Numbered from the stretch's first letter, positions 26,838 through 36,490 are shown. The stretch: 64,000 nt of DNA from [Phormidium] sp. LEGE 05292 (GCF_015207735.1 NZ_JADEWG010000013.1:1-64000); one strand, 5' to 3'. A program made the numbers and translations. Notes: a model not told the origin generated them from the letters alone.

Positions 26838-29243
26838 ATGGTGGAAGATAAAGCTACACGGACTGGATTCTTAAACATACTTTTGAAGTGGATTGCTTCA
26901 AAAAATGGACATCCCGATCGAACATCTTCCAGTTGCCGAACACTTTCACTGCGATCGTATCTTGTCCTGCTTGTGGCAGGTACTTTGCTTCCGGTTGTGT
27001 TATTTGCTGTTGCTGTTGTTTATAAGTTGTCAAGTCAGGAACAGGCAGCAACGGAGCGGCGGATACTTCTAGCTACCCGTAACTTAGCTGCGATTGTAGA
27101 GCGCGAACTTTCCGGCACAATTCGGACGCTTCAGGTACTAGCAACTTCAGAACGGATAGAGCAAGGAAACCTGAAAAACTTTCACCGCGAGGCGAGGCGA
27201 GTCGTACAAACACAACCCTCTTGGATCGCTGTGATTCTCCTCTCACCAGAAGGGCAGCAGGTTGTAAATACTACACGACCGTTTGGTACGCCCTTGCCTC
27301 AAGCTAGAGAGCCAGCCAGCCTACGGCGCGTTGTCGAAACTCACCAGCCGACTGTCGGCAATATCTCCCCTTCAATATTTAAACCCATAAGGTTGGGCTT
27401 CCCAGTTCGTATTCCAGTAATGCGGAATGGCAAGCTTCAATACATACTCACGGCTGTCATTAATCAAAAGGCGATCGCTAATGTCGTCAGCGATCAAACC
27501 AGCATTGATGGAGAATGGACGCGCACAGTAGTTGATGGAAAAGGGGTTGTAGTCGTTCGCACCCGCGATCCAGAACGCTTTGTTGGGCAGCGGGGAACAC
27601 CATCTTTTTTGAAGCGAATCTCAGAGGCAAACGAAGGAATTTACCGCGATACGACCTTAGAAGGAAGGAAGGTCTACGTTGCCTTCAGTCAGGTCGATGA
27701 TACTCCTTGGACAGTTGCTATTACTGTACCCGTTGATGTGATTCAAGGGCCAGCCCGACAAGCGATGTGGCTGGTGATTGGGTCTGGTTTAGCTTTGCTT
27801 TTGGTCAGTGGTATCGGTTCCTTCATTCTCTCCCGATACATTTCTCTGAGCATTACTTCGGCTGCTTTGGCTGCGGAAGCATTAGCAAAAGGTGAGTCTC
27901 CCCAAATCAAACCGCTCTTGATTGAAGAAGTGGTATTTTTAGGGCAGTCTTTGGAATTTGCGGCTAACTTGTTGTCGCAGCGAGAGCAGGAACGGAATGA
28001 AAATTTGCAGCGGGCGGAAGCGGCAAGAGAAGAAGCTGAGGCTGCTAACCGAATGAAGGATGAGTTTTTAGCTGTGTTATCCCATGAGTTGCGAACGCCT
28101 CTCAATCCGATTCTTGGTTGGTCTAAATTGCTTCGAGGTGGAAGATTAGATGCTGCTAAGACGGCTTTTGCTTTAGAAACGATCGAGCGTAACGCCAAAC
28201 TGCAAACCCAACTTATAGAGGATCTCTTAGACGTTGCTCGGATCATGCAAGGTAAACTAAGCCTGAAAACGGTTCCAGTTAACTTGGTATTTACTATTAA
28301 TTCTGCGATCGAAACGGTGCGATTAGCGGCTGAAGCTAAGTCGATCGATTTGCGATTTACCACTTTGGATTTGGGATTAAACAATGGCGACTCCCAAAAT
28401 CCCCAATTTCTAGTTTTAGGAGATTCCGCCCGCCTCCAGCAAGTGATTTGGAATTTACTCATCAATGCGGTTAAGTTCACACCGGAAGGTGGACGGGTGG
28501 AAGTGCGTTTGTTGCGTGTCGCTTCACAGGCTCAAATTCAAGTGATTGATACTGGTAAAGGCATCGATCCGAATTTTTTGCCATTCGTATTTGAGTATTT
28601 CCGTCAGGAAGATAGCAAGACAACCCGTAAATTTGGGGGTTTGGGGTTGGGACTGGCAATTGTGCGACATCTGGTGGAACTGCATGGTGGAACAGTTCAA
28701 GCAGATAGCCCTGGAGAAGAACAGGGTGCAACGTTTATAGTCAGCTTGCCATTGTTAAGAGATGAAGGCATCAAAAACACAGATGAATCAAGTGACTCTT
28801 CATCTTTAACGCTTCAATCCGCACCTCTGAAGGGGCTGCGAGTTTTAGTGGTTGATGACGATCTAGATATGAGAAATTTTCTTATCTTCACCTTAGAGCA
28901 AAATCATGCGATCGTCACTGCTGTAGGATCTGCAAGAGAAGCATTGCAAGCTTTGGAAGAAAAAACTTTCGCTCTGCTGATCAGTGATATTGGTATGCCA
29001 GAGATGGACGGTTATACGTTGATGCAGCAAATTCGTAGCAGGTACTCTCAACAAGACCGACAGGTGAGGGCGGTAGGCAAAGCTATGCCGAAAGCGATCG
29101 CGCTGACAGCTTATGCTGGAGAGCACAATCAACAACAAGCTCTCCAGGTTGGATTTCAGCTTCATCTCGCCAAACCTGTAGAACCGCAAGCATTAGTTAG
29201 AGCGATCGTAGACTTAGTGAACAGTTGCCAAGAAAAGCCGTAA
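26838..29243 (+). CDS. Hybrid sensor histidine kinase / response regulator
   Basis: An 801-residue membrane sensor. A first membrane helix (about 38-62) and a second (about 310-335) flank an extracytoplasmic dCache-like sensing domain (~65-305). A HAMP-like or coiled region leads to a HisKA domain with the phospho-His in [14 protein letters not shown] near residue 415. The HATPase domain shows N (NLLINAVKFT), G1 (DTGKGI) and G2 ([10 protein letters not shown]) boxes. A C-terminal receiver domain (~670-795) has VVDDD and the phospho-acceptor Asp in ISDIGMPEMDG near residue 717. It probably passes phosphate to its own receiver and then to an unlinked partner. No separate regulator gene is adjacent. 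Confidence 0.93.
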   Translation: MVEDKATRTGFLNILLKWIASKNGHPDRTSSSCRTLSLRSYLVLLVAGTLLPVVLFAVAVVYKLSSQEQAATERRILLATRNLAAIVERELSGTIRTLQVLATSERIEQGNLKNFHREARRVVQTQPSWIAVILLSPEGQQVVNTTRPFGTPLPQAREPASLRRVVETHQPTVGNISPSIFKPIRLGFPVRIPVMRNGKLQYILTAVINQKAIANVVSDQTSIDGEWTRTVVDGKGVVVVRTRDPERFVGQRGTPSFLKRISEANEGIYRDTTLEGRKVYVAFSQVDDTPWTVAITVPVDVIQGPARQAMWLVIGSGLALLLVSGIGSFILSRYISLSITSAALAAEALAKGESPQIKPLLIEEVVFLGQSLEFAANLLSQREQERNENLQRAEAAREEAEAANRMKDEFLAVLSHELRTPLNPILGWSKLLRGGRLDAAKTAFALETIERNAKLQTQLIEDLLDVARIMQGKLSLKTVPVNLVFTINSAIETVRLAAEAKSIDLRFTTLDLGLNNGDSQNPQFLVLGDSARLQQVIWNLLINAVKFTPEGGRVEVRLLRVASQAQIQVIDTGKGIDPNFLPFVFEYFRQEDSKTTRKFGGLGLGLAIVRHLVELHGGTVQADSPGEEQGATFIVSLPLLRDEGIKNTDESSDSSSLTLQSAPLKGLRVLVVDDDLDMRNFLIFTLEQNHAIVTAVGSAREALQALEEKTFALLISDIGMPEMDGYTLMQQIRSRYSQQDRQVRAVGKAMPKAIALTAYAGEHNQQQALQVGFQLHLAKPVEPQALVRAIVDLVNSCQEKP

Positions 29244-29480
29244 TTCAGCTTTTTAAGTACTTTTAGCTAATTGGCTATTTCTGCTGCATTCCACTAATTT
29301 GGACTGAAAATTGTCAATCTATTATCCTGTTGATTTGTGAGTTTTAACGTATATAGAAATAGAGTTAAAGTTAAGTTCATATATTTTAGATTAACTTTTA
29401 CTCCCTAAGACAGATGACTTTTTTAGTGTTTTAGCTTTGGTACTGCACTTAAAGTTACATTAGGAGAAAAAATTAATTCT

Positions 29481-30653
29481 ATGGCTAAGATTAATTTTCG
29501 AGTCGCTTTGTTTCTGGGAAATTTTGGAGGCGGAGGAATCGAGAGAGTTACAGCCCGACTTTCCCATCAGTTGGTAAAGTTGGGTATACAAATTGACTTA
29601 ATATTAATTGACGTAGACAGTACACATCTGTGGCAAATGCCATCAGAATCCCGCATCATTAATTTGAAGTCTTCCGGTTTATTCAAAAGTCTTCCGAAAT
29701 TAGTTCGGTATTTGCGTCAGGAACGTCCATCAATACTTTTTGCAGCAGACCATTTTGCTAACGAAGTGGCAATTTTGGCCTGCTCAATTGCCAGAGTTCC
29801 AACTCGCGTAATTGTCTCAGAACGTAATCAGTTGTCCAAAACTGCCCGAAATGGTAGTCAACTCAAAGCTCGGTTAGCTCCTCTGTTAACTAAACTCTTG
29901 TATCCTCTGGCAGACGGTATTCTGGCAGTTTCTCACGGTGTTGCTAAAGACCTAGCTCACGTAGCTTCTTTGCCTTTAGAAAAAATAGAGGTTATTTACA
30001 ACCCCGTCAATCCAGAGATGTTTGTCAAAGCCAAAGAGCCATTGGATCATCCTTGGTTTGCACCTGGGGAATTACCTGTAATTTTGGGTGTGGGCAAATT
30101 AGAAAAGCAAAAAGATTTCCCGACGTTGATTCGAGCCTTTGCCAAGGTGCAACAGCATAAACCATGCCGACTAGTAATTCTCGGTTGGGGGCCAGACCGT
30201 CCAAAGCTAGAAGCACTGATTCAGGAATTGGGGTTAGAGGACGTGGTTGATCTGCCGGGGCACGTCAATAATCCTTATATGTTCATGGCGCGATCGGCTG
30301 TGTTTGCATTATCGTCCGTCTGGGAAGGATTGCCTAATGTTCTGATTGAAGCGATCGCATTGGGGATACCAGTGGTATCAACTGATTGCGAGAGCGGACC
30401 CAGAGAAATTCTTGCAGGTGGAAAATATGGCTACCTAACTCCTGTAGGAGATAGTGAAGCTCTTGCGGAGGGAATTTTACAAGTTTTGTCTGGTAATCCA
30501 AAAACAGTTGATTCAAATTGGCTTAACCAGTTTGATGCAGAAACTGCTACCCAAAAATATCTAAAACTTTTCCAGTTCATTCAAACAAAGCAAGACCACC
30601 AGAGATTACACGGTCTAAAGCCAGACATTATTATGAGTAAAGTGAACTCCTGA
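29481..30653 (+). CDS. Glycosyltransferase family 4
   Basis: A 390-residue GT-B fold glycosyltransferase. The N-terminal acceptor domain starts FLGNFGGGGIERVTARL; the C-terminal donor domain has GVGKLEKQKDFPTLIRAF, GWGPDR and the nucleotide-sugar site SSVWEGLPNVLIEAIALGIP with E..G..E spacing. There is no signal peptide. It probably adds a sugar to a polysaccharide or lipid at the cytoplasmic membrane face; donor and acceptor are unknown. AGGAG lies about 15 nt before the ATG. The stop codon overlaps the edge of the interspersed repeat at 30652. It follows the hybrid kinase on the same strand after 237 bp. Confidence 0.93.
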   Translation: MAKINFRVALFLGNFGGGGIERVTARLSHQLVKLGIQIDLILIDVDSTHLWQMPSESRIINLKSSGLFKSLPKLVRYLRQERPSILFAADHFANEVAILACSIARVPTRVIVSERNQLSKTARNGSQLKARLAPLLTKLLYPLADGILAVSHGVAKDLAHVASLPLEKIEVIYNPVNPEMFVKAKEPLDHPWFAPGELPVILGVGKLEKQKDFPTLIRAFAKVQQHKPCRLVILGWGPDRPKLEALIQELGLEDVVDLPGHVNNPYMFMARSAVFALSSVWEGLPNVLIEAIALGIPVVSTDCESGPREILAGGKYGYLTPVGDSEALAEGILQVLSGNPKTVDSNWLNQFDAETATQKYLKLFQFIQTKQDHQRLHGLKPDIIMSKVNS

Positions 30654-30723
30654 ACCTCCCAAGACTCGTTCCCCGGTTGAACCTGGGAACGAAAAACCAA
30701 GGCTCTGCTCAGGAGTGCAAGAT
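30652..30723 (-). repeat. Interspersed ~73-bp repeat, copy 2 (inverted)
   Basis: Read on the minus strand this starts ATCTTGCAC, contains GCAGAGCC and CCCAGGTTCAACC, and ends GGGAGGTTC. Most positions match copy 1 at 26675-26747, counted by eye. Its outer end overlaps the last two bases of the GT4 stop codon. Confidence 0.8.
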
Positions 30724-30742
30724 GTGAGTTGAAGTCCAGTTA

Positions 30743-31633
30743 TTATAGTCTTGATGGACTAATTTCCGAGGATGAATTGCCAAAGACAATTCGTAAGATT
30801 GACAAGCCTAAAATTATTAGAAATAGAACTAAACCAATTGTGCAAGCGTAACTAATTTCTAAGTTACGAAAAGCTTGATCGTAAAGGTAATATACAACTG
30901 TTTTAGAACTGTTTCTTGGCCCTCCTTGGGTCATAATGTAAACTTCTTCAAAAACTTTGGTTGCGGAGATTGCCGAAATTACTGCTACTAAAAATAGATA
31001 TGGTTTCATTAAGGGAACGGTAATATCCCAATGTTTTCTGAGTCCGTCAGAACCATCGATCGCAGCTGCTTCGTAAAGGTCATTAGGAATAGATTGTAAT
31101 CCAGCTAAATAAATTACCATGTAATAACCTAATCCTTTCCAAATTGTCACTGCCATGACACTAAAAAGTACCCAATTTGGACTAGTTAACCAGGGAATCC
31201 CCTCGCTAAAACCAATTATTTTTATTATTTGATTTATTAAACCATTTTCAGCATAAAGCCATTTCCAAGCTAGTCCAGCAACTACCATTGAAATAATTAC
31301 AGGTGTGTAATAAGCGGCGCGAAACCAACTAATTCCTCGGAGTTTTTGATTAACTAAAATAGCCAATCCCAAAGGTAAAAATACTAAAATTGGCACAACA
31401 ACAACTAAATAAATTAATGTATTTCTAAAGGTTTGCCAAAAGATTTTATCTGCTATTAAACGTTTAAAATTGGCTAATCCTATCCATTCTGGCGCTTGGG
31501 TAATATCATATTCGTAACGAGTAAAACTGAGATAAAAAGCTTGTAAAGCAGGCCAAATTACTGTTAATCCTAAAAGGATAATGGCTGGTAATAAAAATAA
31601 GTAGGGAGTCAGTTGTTTTTGGTAATTATTCAT
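30743..31633 (-). CDS. Sugar ABC transporter permease (MalF/UgpA type)
   Basis: A 296-residue inner-membrane protein with six membrane helices. It carries the permease EAA loop: DLYEAAAIDGSDGLRKHW followed by ITVPLMKPYL, which contacts the ATPase. The family usually works with a second permease, a solute-binding protein and an ATPase; none of these is adjacent, so it is an orphan here, as often in cyanobacteria. The frame extends 13 codons upstream to a TTG, but that stretch is made of the heptamer-like spacer sequence, so ATG 31633 (MNNYQKQLTPYLF) is preferred. The substrate is unknown. Confidence 0.88.
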   Translation of the reverse strand: MNNYQKQLTPYLFLLPAIILLGLTVIWPALQAFYLSFTRYEYDITQAPEWIGLANFKRLIADKIFWQTFRNTLIYLVVVVPILVFLPLGLAILVNQKLRGISWFRAAYYTPVIISMVVAGLAWKWLYAENGLINQIIKIIGFSEGIPWLTSPNWVLFSVMAVTIWKGLGYYMVIYLAGLQSIPNDLYEAAAIDGSDGLRKHWDITVPLMKPYLFLVAVISAISATKVFEEVYIMTQGGPRNSSKTVVYYLYDQAFRNLEISYACTIGLVLFLIILGLSILRIVFGNSSSEISPSRL

Positions 31634-31694
31634 CGGTGATTGGTCATTTATTAAACTAGGAAAAACCTTCAACTTCTCTCCCCTGCAACCTAAA

Positions 31695-33368
31695 CTAGCT
31701 ACTTAAATAGCTAATTCTACTGGCGATCGGCATTCGCCAACCAGTACCAAAGGCGCGATCGGTTATTTTTAATCCTGGGGGCGCTTGGCGGCGCTTAAAT
31801 TCTGCTCTAGAGACTAACTTTACTACTTTTTCGACTACAGCAGCGTCGTGTCCTGAAGCAACAATTTGCGCGATCGATTTATGGTTATGAATTAGCTTTT
31901 CTAAAATATCATCTAATACTTCGTAAGGTGGTAAAGAATCTTGGTCAACTTGTCCGGGTTTTAGTTCGGCGCTAGGGGGTTTTTCTAACACATTTTCTGG
32001 GATAATTTCCCCATAACGGTTTAACCATTTACAAATTGAATAAACGCGAGTTTTGGGTACATCTGCGATCGCAGCTAATCCCCCATTCATATCACCATAA
32101 AGGGTACAATAACCCACTGCCATTTCTGATTTGTTTCCGGTGGAAATTAGCAGATAACCAAATTTATTGGCAATTGCCATTAACAAGTTTCCCCGAATTC
32201 TAGATTGGATATTTTCTTCGGCAATTCCAAACTCTGTTCCGGCAAAAACATTGATTAAACTTTCATCGTAAGCGTGCATTAAATTGGCGATCGGTAAAGT
32301 GTGGGTACTAATTCCTAAATTCCTCGCTAATGCTAAAGCATCTTTCACAGAATGATCGGAACTGTAAGGTGAAGGCATTAACACGCCCAACACATTTTCT
32401 GCACCTAACGCTTCTCTGGCGATCGCAGCGACTAAAGATGAATCAATCCCTCCACTTAATCCAATTAAAACTTTAGAAAAACCACATTTATGAGTGTAAT
32501 CTTGCACGCCTAAAACTAAAGCTGACCAAATTTCCTCATCAGCATTTTCTGGTTTATTGGCTATAGTTCCAGAGACTAAATCTTGATTTTTTTGATCAAA
32601 TTCTATAATTGCTAACTCGGTTTCAAAACTAGCTAAAGCGCAAATTAATTCTCCTTGGCGATTTACCGCAAAACTACTTCCATCAAAAATTAAATCATCA
32701 TTTCCGCCAATTTGATTTGTATAAATAATTGGTTGCTGATATCTAACAGCGCTGTGACTTAACATTGCTTTGCGTAAGTCTGGTTTTCCTACACAATAGG
32801 GAGAAGCTGAAACATTAACGGTAAAATCTACGCCTATTTTTGCTAAATCTGCGATCGGATTTACTGCGTAACTACGCTTTCCCCAAAACTCTTCGTCATT
32901 CCATAAGTCTTCGCAAATAGTTACACCAATGCGAATTTCATCTAAAATTAAGTAATTCGATTCTAATCCTGGTTCAAAATAACGCTGCTCATCAAAAACA
33001 TCATAAGTCGGCAATAACCGTTTATGAAATATCTTTTGTATCTTGCCTTTTTCTAACAATGCGATACTATTAAATAAAGGCTTGCCTCCCGTAAATTCCG
33101 CCTGGGTGTTTGGTTCAACCGTACCCACTAAAACAGCTAATTTTTCTGGTAAATCTTCGGCTAACTTCCCTAATACAGTTGCCATTCCCTCGACAAAACT
33201 AGGCATTAATAATAAATCTCTGGGTGGATATCCACATAGACAAAGTTCTGGAGTTAACAACAACCGCGCACCTGCATCAGCAGCTTTTTTGGCAGCTTTG
33301 AGAATAGCTTGGGCGTTGCCAGTCAGATCACCAATAATGGGGTTAAGTTGAGCGATCGCTATTTTCAT
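31695..33368 (-). CDS. nadE: Glutamine-dependent NAD+ synthetase
   Basis: This enzyme amidates nicotinate adenine dinucleotide to NAD+ using ATP and glutamine-derived ammonia. The N-terminal nitrilase-type glutaminase domain (1 to ~260) shows Glu in TPELCLCGYPPRD, Lys in KRLLPTY and Cys in ITICEDLW-type VTICEDLWND. The C-terminal synthetase domain (~275-557) has the PP-loop LSGGIDSSLVAAIA. The length of 557 is normal. It is the last gene of an NAD block on the minus strand with pncB, nadD and nrtR upstream; a 72-bp heptamer-rich gap separates it from nrtR. Confidence 0.97.
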   Translation of the reverse strand: MKIAIAQLNPIIGDLTGNAQAILKAAKKAADAGARLLLTPELCLCGYPPRDLLLMPSFVEGMATVLGKLAEDLPEKLAVLVGTVEPNTQAEFTGGKPLFNSIALLEKGKIQKIFHKRLLPTYDVFDEQRYFEPGLESNYLILDEIRIGVTICEDLWNDEEFWGKRSYAVNPIADLAKIGVDFTVNVSASPYCVGKPDLRKAMLSHSAVRYQQPIIYTNQIGGNDDLIFDGSSFAVNRQGELICALASFETELAIIEFDQKNQDLVSGTIANKPENADEEIWSALVLGVQDYTHKCGFSKVLIGLSGGIDSSLVAAIAREALGAENVLGVLMPSPYSSDHSVKDALALARNLGISTHTLPIANLMHAYDESLINVFAGTEFGIAEENIQSRIRGNLLMAIANKFGYLLISTGNKSEMAVGYCTLYGDMNGGLAAIADVPKTRVYSICKWLNRYGEIIPENVLEKPPSAELKPGQVDQDSLPPYEVLDDILEKLIHNHKSIAQIVASGHDAAVVEKVVKLVSRAEFKRRQAPPGLKITDRAFGTGWRMPIASRISYLSS

Positions 33369-33440
33369 AAATTCTCATTTGTCATTTGTTATTTGTCCTT
33401 TGTTATTTACCAATGACTAACGATCGATAACTCAGGACTA

Positions 33441-34187
33441 TTAAATAAATACCAAAGGTTTATCCTTAAACGGGACAAAAGCTTCGGCATCAAATCGATA
33501 TAAACTAGCTGGACGACCTGCACCACGAGAAACTTTAATTCCTGTATCGCATAAAAAACCTAATTTTAACAATCGAGAGCGAAAATTGGAATAATCAGAA
33601 AAATTTTCGCCTAATACAGTAGTATAAAGCTGATAAAGGTCATTTAACGTAAAAACATCTGGTAAAACATCAAAAGCTACGGGACTATATTCTAGTTTAT
33701 TTCGTAACCTTTGATAACCGTATTCCAATATTTTCTTATGATCGAAAGCTAATTCAGGAACTTGTTGTATGGGATACCAAGCAATACCACTTACACCATC
33801 AGCAATTAACTCTGCTTCCGCAAATCTCACTAAAGCAAAATAACTTACCGATAGGTAACGAACACCGAAACTATCTGGTGCTTCTCTGGGGTCACGACCT
33901 GGCCCACCAAAGGTATATAATTGTTCTAAATATAGATTTTTGACCCGAATTTTTTCCGCTAAAATTCGATAGGCAGCATCCTCTAAAGATTCCCCCTGTC
34001 TGACTAAAGTTCCGGGTAAACACCACTGACCTAAAAATGGTTCATCATGGCGCATTACTAACAAGACTAACAAGCGATTTTGCGAGGTATCAACGGAAAA
34101 AATCGCGTTATCTACCCCGACTTTAAAATCAGCTAATGCCTGTTTTTTCACCGGATATGCAATTTTTCTCGTGGTGCGTTCTGACAT
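33441..34187 (-). CDS. nrtR: NrtR-like transcriptional regulator of NAD metabolism (Nudix-wHTH)
   Basis: A 248-residue protein with an N-terminal Nudix fold (~20-150) and a C-terminal winged helix (~165-240, FTLNDLYQLYTTVLG to GRPASLYRF). The Nudix box is degenerate: the core reads GESLEDAAYRILAEKI, lacking the REUxEE catalytic Glu pattern. This fits NrtR proteins, which bind ADP-ribose or NAD-related ligands and do not hydrolyse them. Known NrtR family members repress NAD synthesis genes. It overlaps the 3' end of nadD by 40 nt and lies among pncB, nadD and nadE, which strongly supports the call. Confidence 0.88.
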   Translation of the reverse strand: MSERTTRKIAYPVKKQALADFKVGVDNAIFSVDTSQNRLLVLLVMRHDEPFLGQWCLPGTLVRQGESLEDAAYRILAEKIRVKNLYLEQLYTFGGPGRDPREAPDSFGVRYLSVSYFALVRFAEAELIADGVSGIAWYPIQQVPELAFDHKKILEYGYQRLRNKLEYSPVAFDVLPDVFTLNDLYQLYTTVLGENFSDYSNFRSRLLKLGFLCDTGIKVSRGAGRPASLYRFDAEAFVPFKDKPLVFI

Positions 34188-34747
34188 TCGTATAGTTTCT
34201 CTCGATCAATATATTCTTCAATAGTCGGCGTTAAAGTTGTCGGGTCTTTATGTTGACGATAAGCTGTAGAAGAAACATTGGGGCCATTTAGAGACGCGAT
34301 CGCTACTTTCGCCCCTAAATTTTGCAATTCTCCCAAACTAATCTCTTCTATAGGAGATCCTGGACGAGGTACGACCAACAATTCCACTTGCCGCAACAAA
34401 TCTTCAACTCTATACCAACGTGGTAGCTGTGTTACCAAATCCGAACCTATAATTAATGTCAGTTCACCATCAGGCCATAAACTTTTAGCTTTTTCCACAG
34501 TTTCCAAAGTTCGAGGACTACTTAATTCTTGATGTAAACCAATATTATATCTCGGAGGATCGATATCCTTAATTAATAATCGCAACATTGTCGCCCGATG
34601 TTCTAACGGTGTTTGGTGTGATTTAAAAGGATTATCCGAAGCCCAAACTGCTACCCAATCAAAATGTTGAGATAGCCAATTCATGATTGCTTGATGTCCA
34701 GTAGTTGGTGGATCGGCGCTTGTGCCAAAAAGAGCAATTGTTGTCAT
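34148..34747 (-). CDS. nadD: Nicotinate-nucleotide adenylyltransferase
   Basis: A 199-residue cytidylyltransferase-like enzyme that makes nicotinate adenine dinucleotide from NaMN and ATP. The nucleotide-binding motif is IALFGTSADPPTTGHQ at the start, a cyanobacterial variant of GxFxPxHxGH; the C-terminal motif is VSSTAYR. The 3' end overlaps the nrtR start by 40 nt, indicating translational coupling. It lies 35 nt after pncB on the same strand. Confidence 0.95.
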   Translation of the reverse strand: MTTIALFGTSADPPTTGHQAIMNWLSQHFDWVAVWASDNPFKSHQTPLEHRATMLRLLIKDIDPPRYNIGLHQELSSPRTLETVEKAKSLWPDGELTLIIGSDLVTQLPRWYRVEDLLRQVELLVVPRPGSPIEEISLGELQNLGAKVAIASLNGPNVSSTAYRQHKDPTTLTPTIEEYIDREKLYECQNAPREKLHIR

Positions 34748-34782
34748 AGGTAATTGGTATTTGGTAGTTGGTAGTTTAGCTT

Positions 34783-36183
34783 TTAACGTTTGGTTTTTTC
34801 GGTTAATTCCCTGAGTGCTGAAGAAATTTCTACTGGTATCTGTTGGGGTTGATTTAATTTGCGGGTTGCAACTGGTAAACTAGCAACAGAAGTCCTGGTA
34901 CGATCGCGAATTTCCGCCAAACTTGCTGGAGGTTTTACCCTTTGACCTTGCTTCATAAATAGTTGCAGCAAACCTTGTTCTCCCTCTAAACTTTCGTTCA
35001 TTAATCCCAATCGATCGCAGTGAATTTCTCCCTTTTCCCAACGGCGAAAAATTTGTTTTCGACCGGGATAAGTAACTTTATTACTCGATTGTTTCATTGT
35101 GGGAATGCCATCAATTTCCACCAGTTTATAAACACCACCCACAGGCGTTCCTGTAACTAATTTTGTTCCTAAACCATAACCATCAATACAAGCACCAGCC
35201 GCTTTTAATTTAGCAATTTCCCATTCATCTAAATCGCCGCTAGCGAAAATGGCAACTCCTGGTAAAAGCGATCGTACTTCTTGCGATAAACTGGTTAAAT
35301 TCCCCGAATCTAATCGCACACCCGACAATTGCATTTCCCCAGCATCGATCTTTTCTAACAACATTTGGGCAGCAGCAACAGTATCGTAAGTATCTATCAG
35401 TAAAGGTGCATCCGGAAAATATTCATGAAACGCCTTAAAAGCTTCTTCCTCACTACCAGAAGTCGCCGTTAACGCCATCACAAAAGCATGAGCCATTGTA
35501 CCACTAGGCTTTTGCCCCAACTTCAGCGCCGCCAACACATTCGATGTCCCATCAAATCCTGCTGCTAAAGCCGCTCGCGCTGCCCACAACGCCCCTTGAG
35601 GACTAAAAGCCCGTCGCGTGCCAAATTCCAGCAAAGTCGCCTCTGAGCCAGCTATATCTCTGATTCTCGCCGCCTTAGTCGCAATCAAACTTTGATAATT
35701 CAGTGTATTTAATAGATAAGTTTCCACAATCTGCGCTTGCCACAACGGTGCTTCCACCCGCAACAAAGGCTCATTAGCAAACACAGCCGTTCCCTCTGGT
35801 ACCGCCCAAATATCCCCAGTAAAACCGGATTCTGCTAAAAGTGACCAAAATTGGGCAGGCGCTTGCCGAAAAATCCCTGTCGCCCGTAAAGCATTGATTT
35901 GGGCAGGGCTAAAGCGAAACCTCTCCAAATAATCTAAGGCTTGTTCTAAGCCCATTGCAATTAAATAACCAAAACCTTCTGGTAATTGGCGCACAAATAA
36001 CTCAAAACTAGCCCGCTTTTGATCTAATCCTTTACCAACATAACAAGCCGTCATCGTCAGTTGGTAAAGGTCAGTCAACAAGCTATAATCTTCAGGTGAG
36101 AGCGCCAGTTCCCTATCCTCAAAGGTTTCTGCCACTTGAGTTTTTTCTGGAGCTAAGCATTTCCAGTCCGGGGCAACAGTCAT
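34783..36183 (-). CDS. pncB: Nicotinate phosphoribosyltransferase
   Basis: A 466-residue type II phosphoribosyltransferase that makes nicotinate mononucleotide from nicotinate, PRPP and ATP in NAD salvage. Family motifs are LLTDLYQLTM, EFGTRRAFSPQGALWAARAA, GTMAHAFVMA and DTYDT, with the phosphate-binding VRLDSGNL region. The start is well supported: AGGAAG lies about 8 nt before the ATG. It is the first gene of the minus-strand NAD block; a promoter-like pair lies just upstream. Together with nadD and nadE it completes the route from nicotinate to NAD+. Confidence 0.96.
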   Translation of the reverse strand: MTVAPDWKCLAPEKTQVAETFEDRELALSPEDYSLLTDLYQLTMTACYVGKGLDQKRASFELFVRQLPEGFGYLIAMGLEQALDYLERFRFSPAQINALRATGIFRQAPAQFWSLLAESGFTGDIWAVPEGTAVFANEPLLRVEAPLWQAQIVETYLLNTLNYQSLIATKAARIRDIAGSEATLLEFGTRRAFSPQGALWAARAALAAGFDGTSNVLAALKLGQKPSGTMAHAFVMALTATSGSEEEAFKAFHEYFPDAPLLIDTYDTVAAAQMLLEKIDAGEMQLSGVRLDSGNLTSLSQEVRSLLPGVAIFASGDLDEWEIAKLKAAGACIDGYGLGTKLVTGTPVGGVYKLVEIDGIPTMKQSSNKVTYPGRKQIFRRWEKGEIHCDRLGLMNESLEGEQGLLQLFMKQGQRVKPPASLAEIRDRTRTSVASLPVATRKLNQPQQIPVEISSALRELTEKTKR

Positions 36184-36490
36184 AGCCCAACTTCCTAGTT
36201 AAATTTGATTAATCTAATTATAGTAAATTTCACCAAAATATTGTCAAGGTATTTTTGTAAATTTTGTATGAATTGGGGATTGGGGACTGGGAAATAGAGG
36301 AAATGTTATTTAATTTGTAAATTTCTCTCTTTCTTCTCTCTCTCTTTCTTTCCTTCGTGTCCTTCGTGTCTTCGTGGTTCAAAAAAAATCTTTGTCACAA
36401 ATCGATAAGATTGCTATAGATTTAAAATTAATAGGGAGCAAAAGAAGAATATAAATTTCTCCCAGTCCCCAGTCCCCAATCCCTAAAATT
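36184..36490. other. Divergent promoter region between pncB and the 36491 gene
   Basis: This 307-bp spacer contains the pncB promoter-like sites on the minus strand (36217-36247), then GGGACTGGG and CCCAGTCCCC repeat units and a TTCGTGTCC repeat on the way to the gene at 36491. No RNA gene or open frame was seen. Confidence 0.55.
36217..36247 (-). promoter_or_regulatory. Sigma70-like promoter for pncB
   Basis: On the minus strand a perfect TTGACA (36242-36247) and a perfect TATAAT (36217-36222) are separated by 19 nt, slightly long. They lie 34 nt from the pncB start at their nearest edge. An imperfect palindrome centred on GATTAATC overlaps the region just after the -10 box (about 36205-36218) and could be an operator for NrtR, though no consensus could be checked. 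Confidence 0.55.

Noticed and set aside
27743-28480. 245-codon open frame opposite the hybrid kinase
   Set aside because: It runs antisense to the conserved kinase domain and has no family features; it is a shadow of kinase codon use.
26675-30723. Composite transposon around the kinase and GT4 genes
   Set aside because: No transposase is present and the flanking copies are small palindromic repeats common in such genomes; kept only as a finding about inversion.
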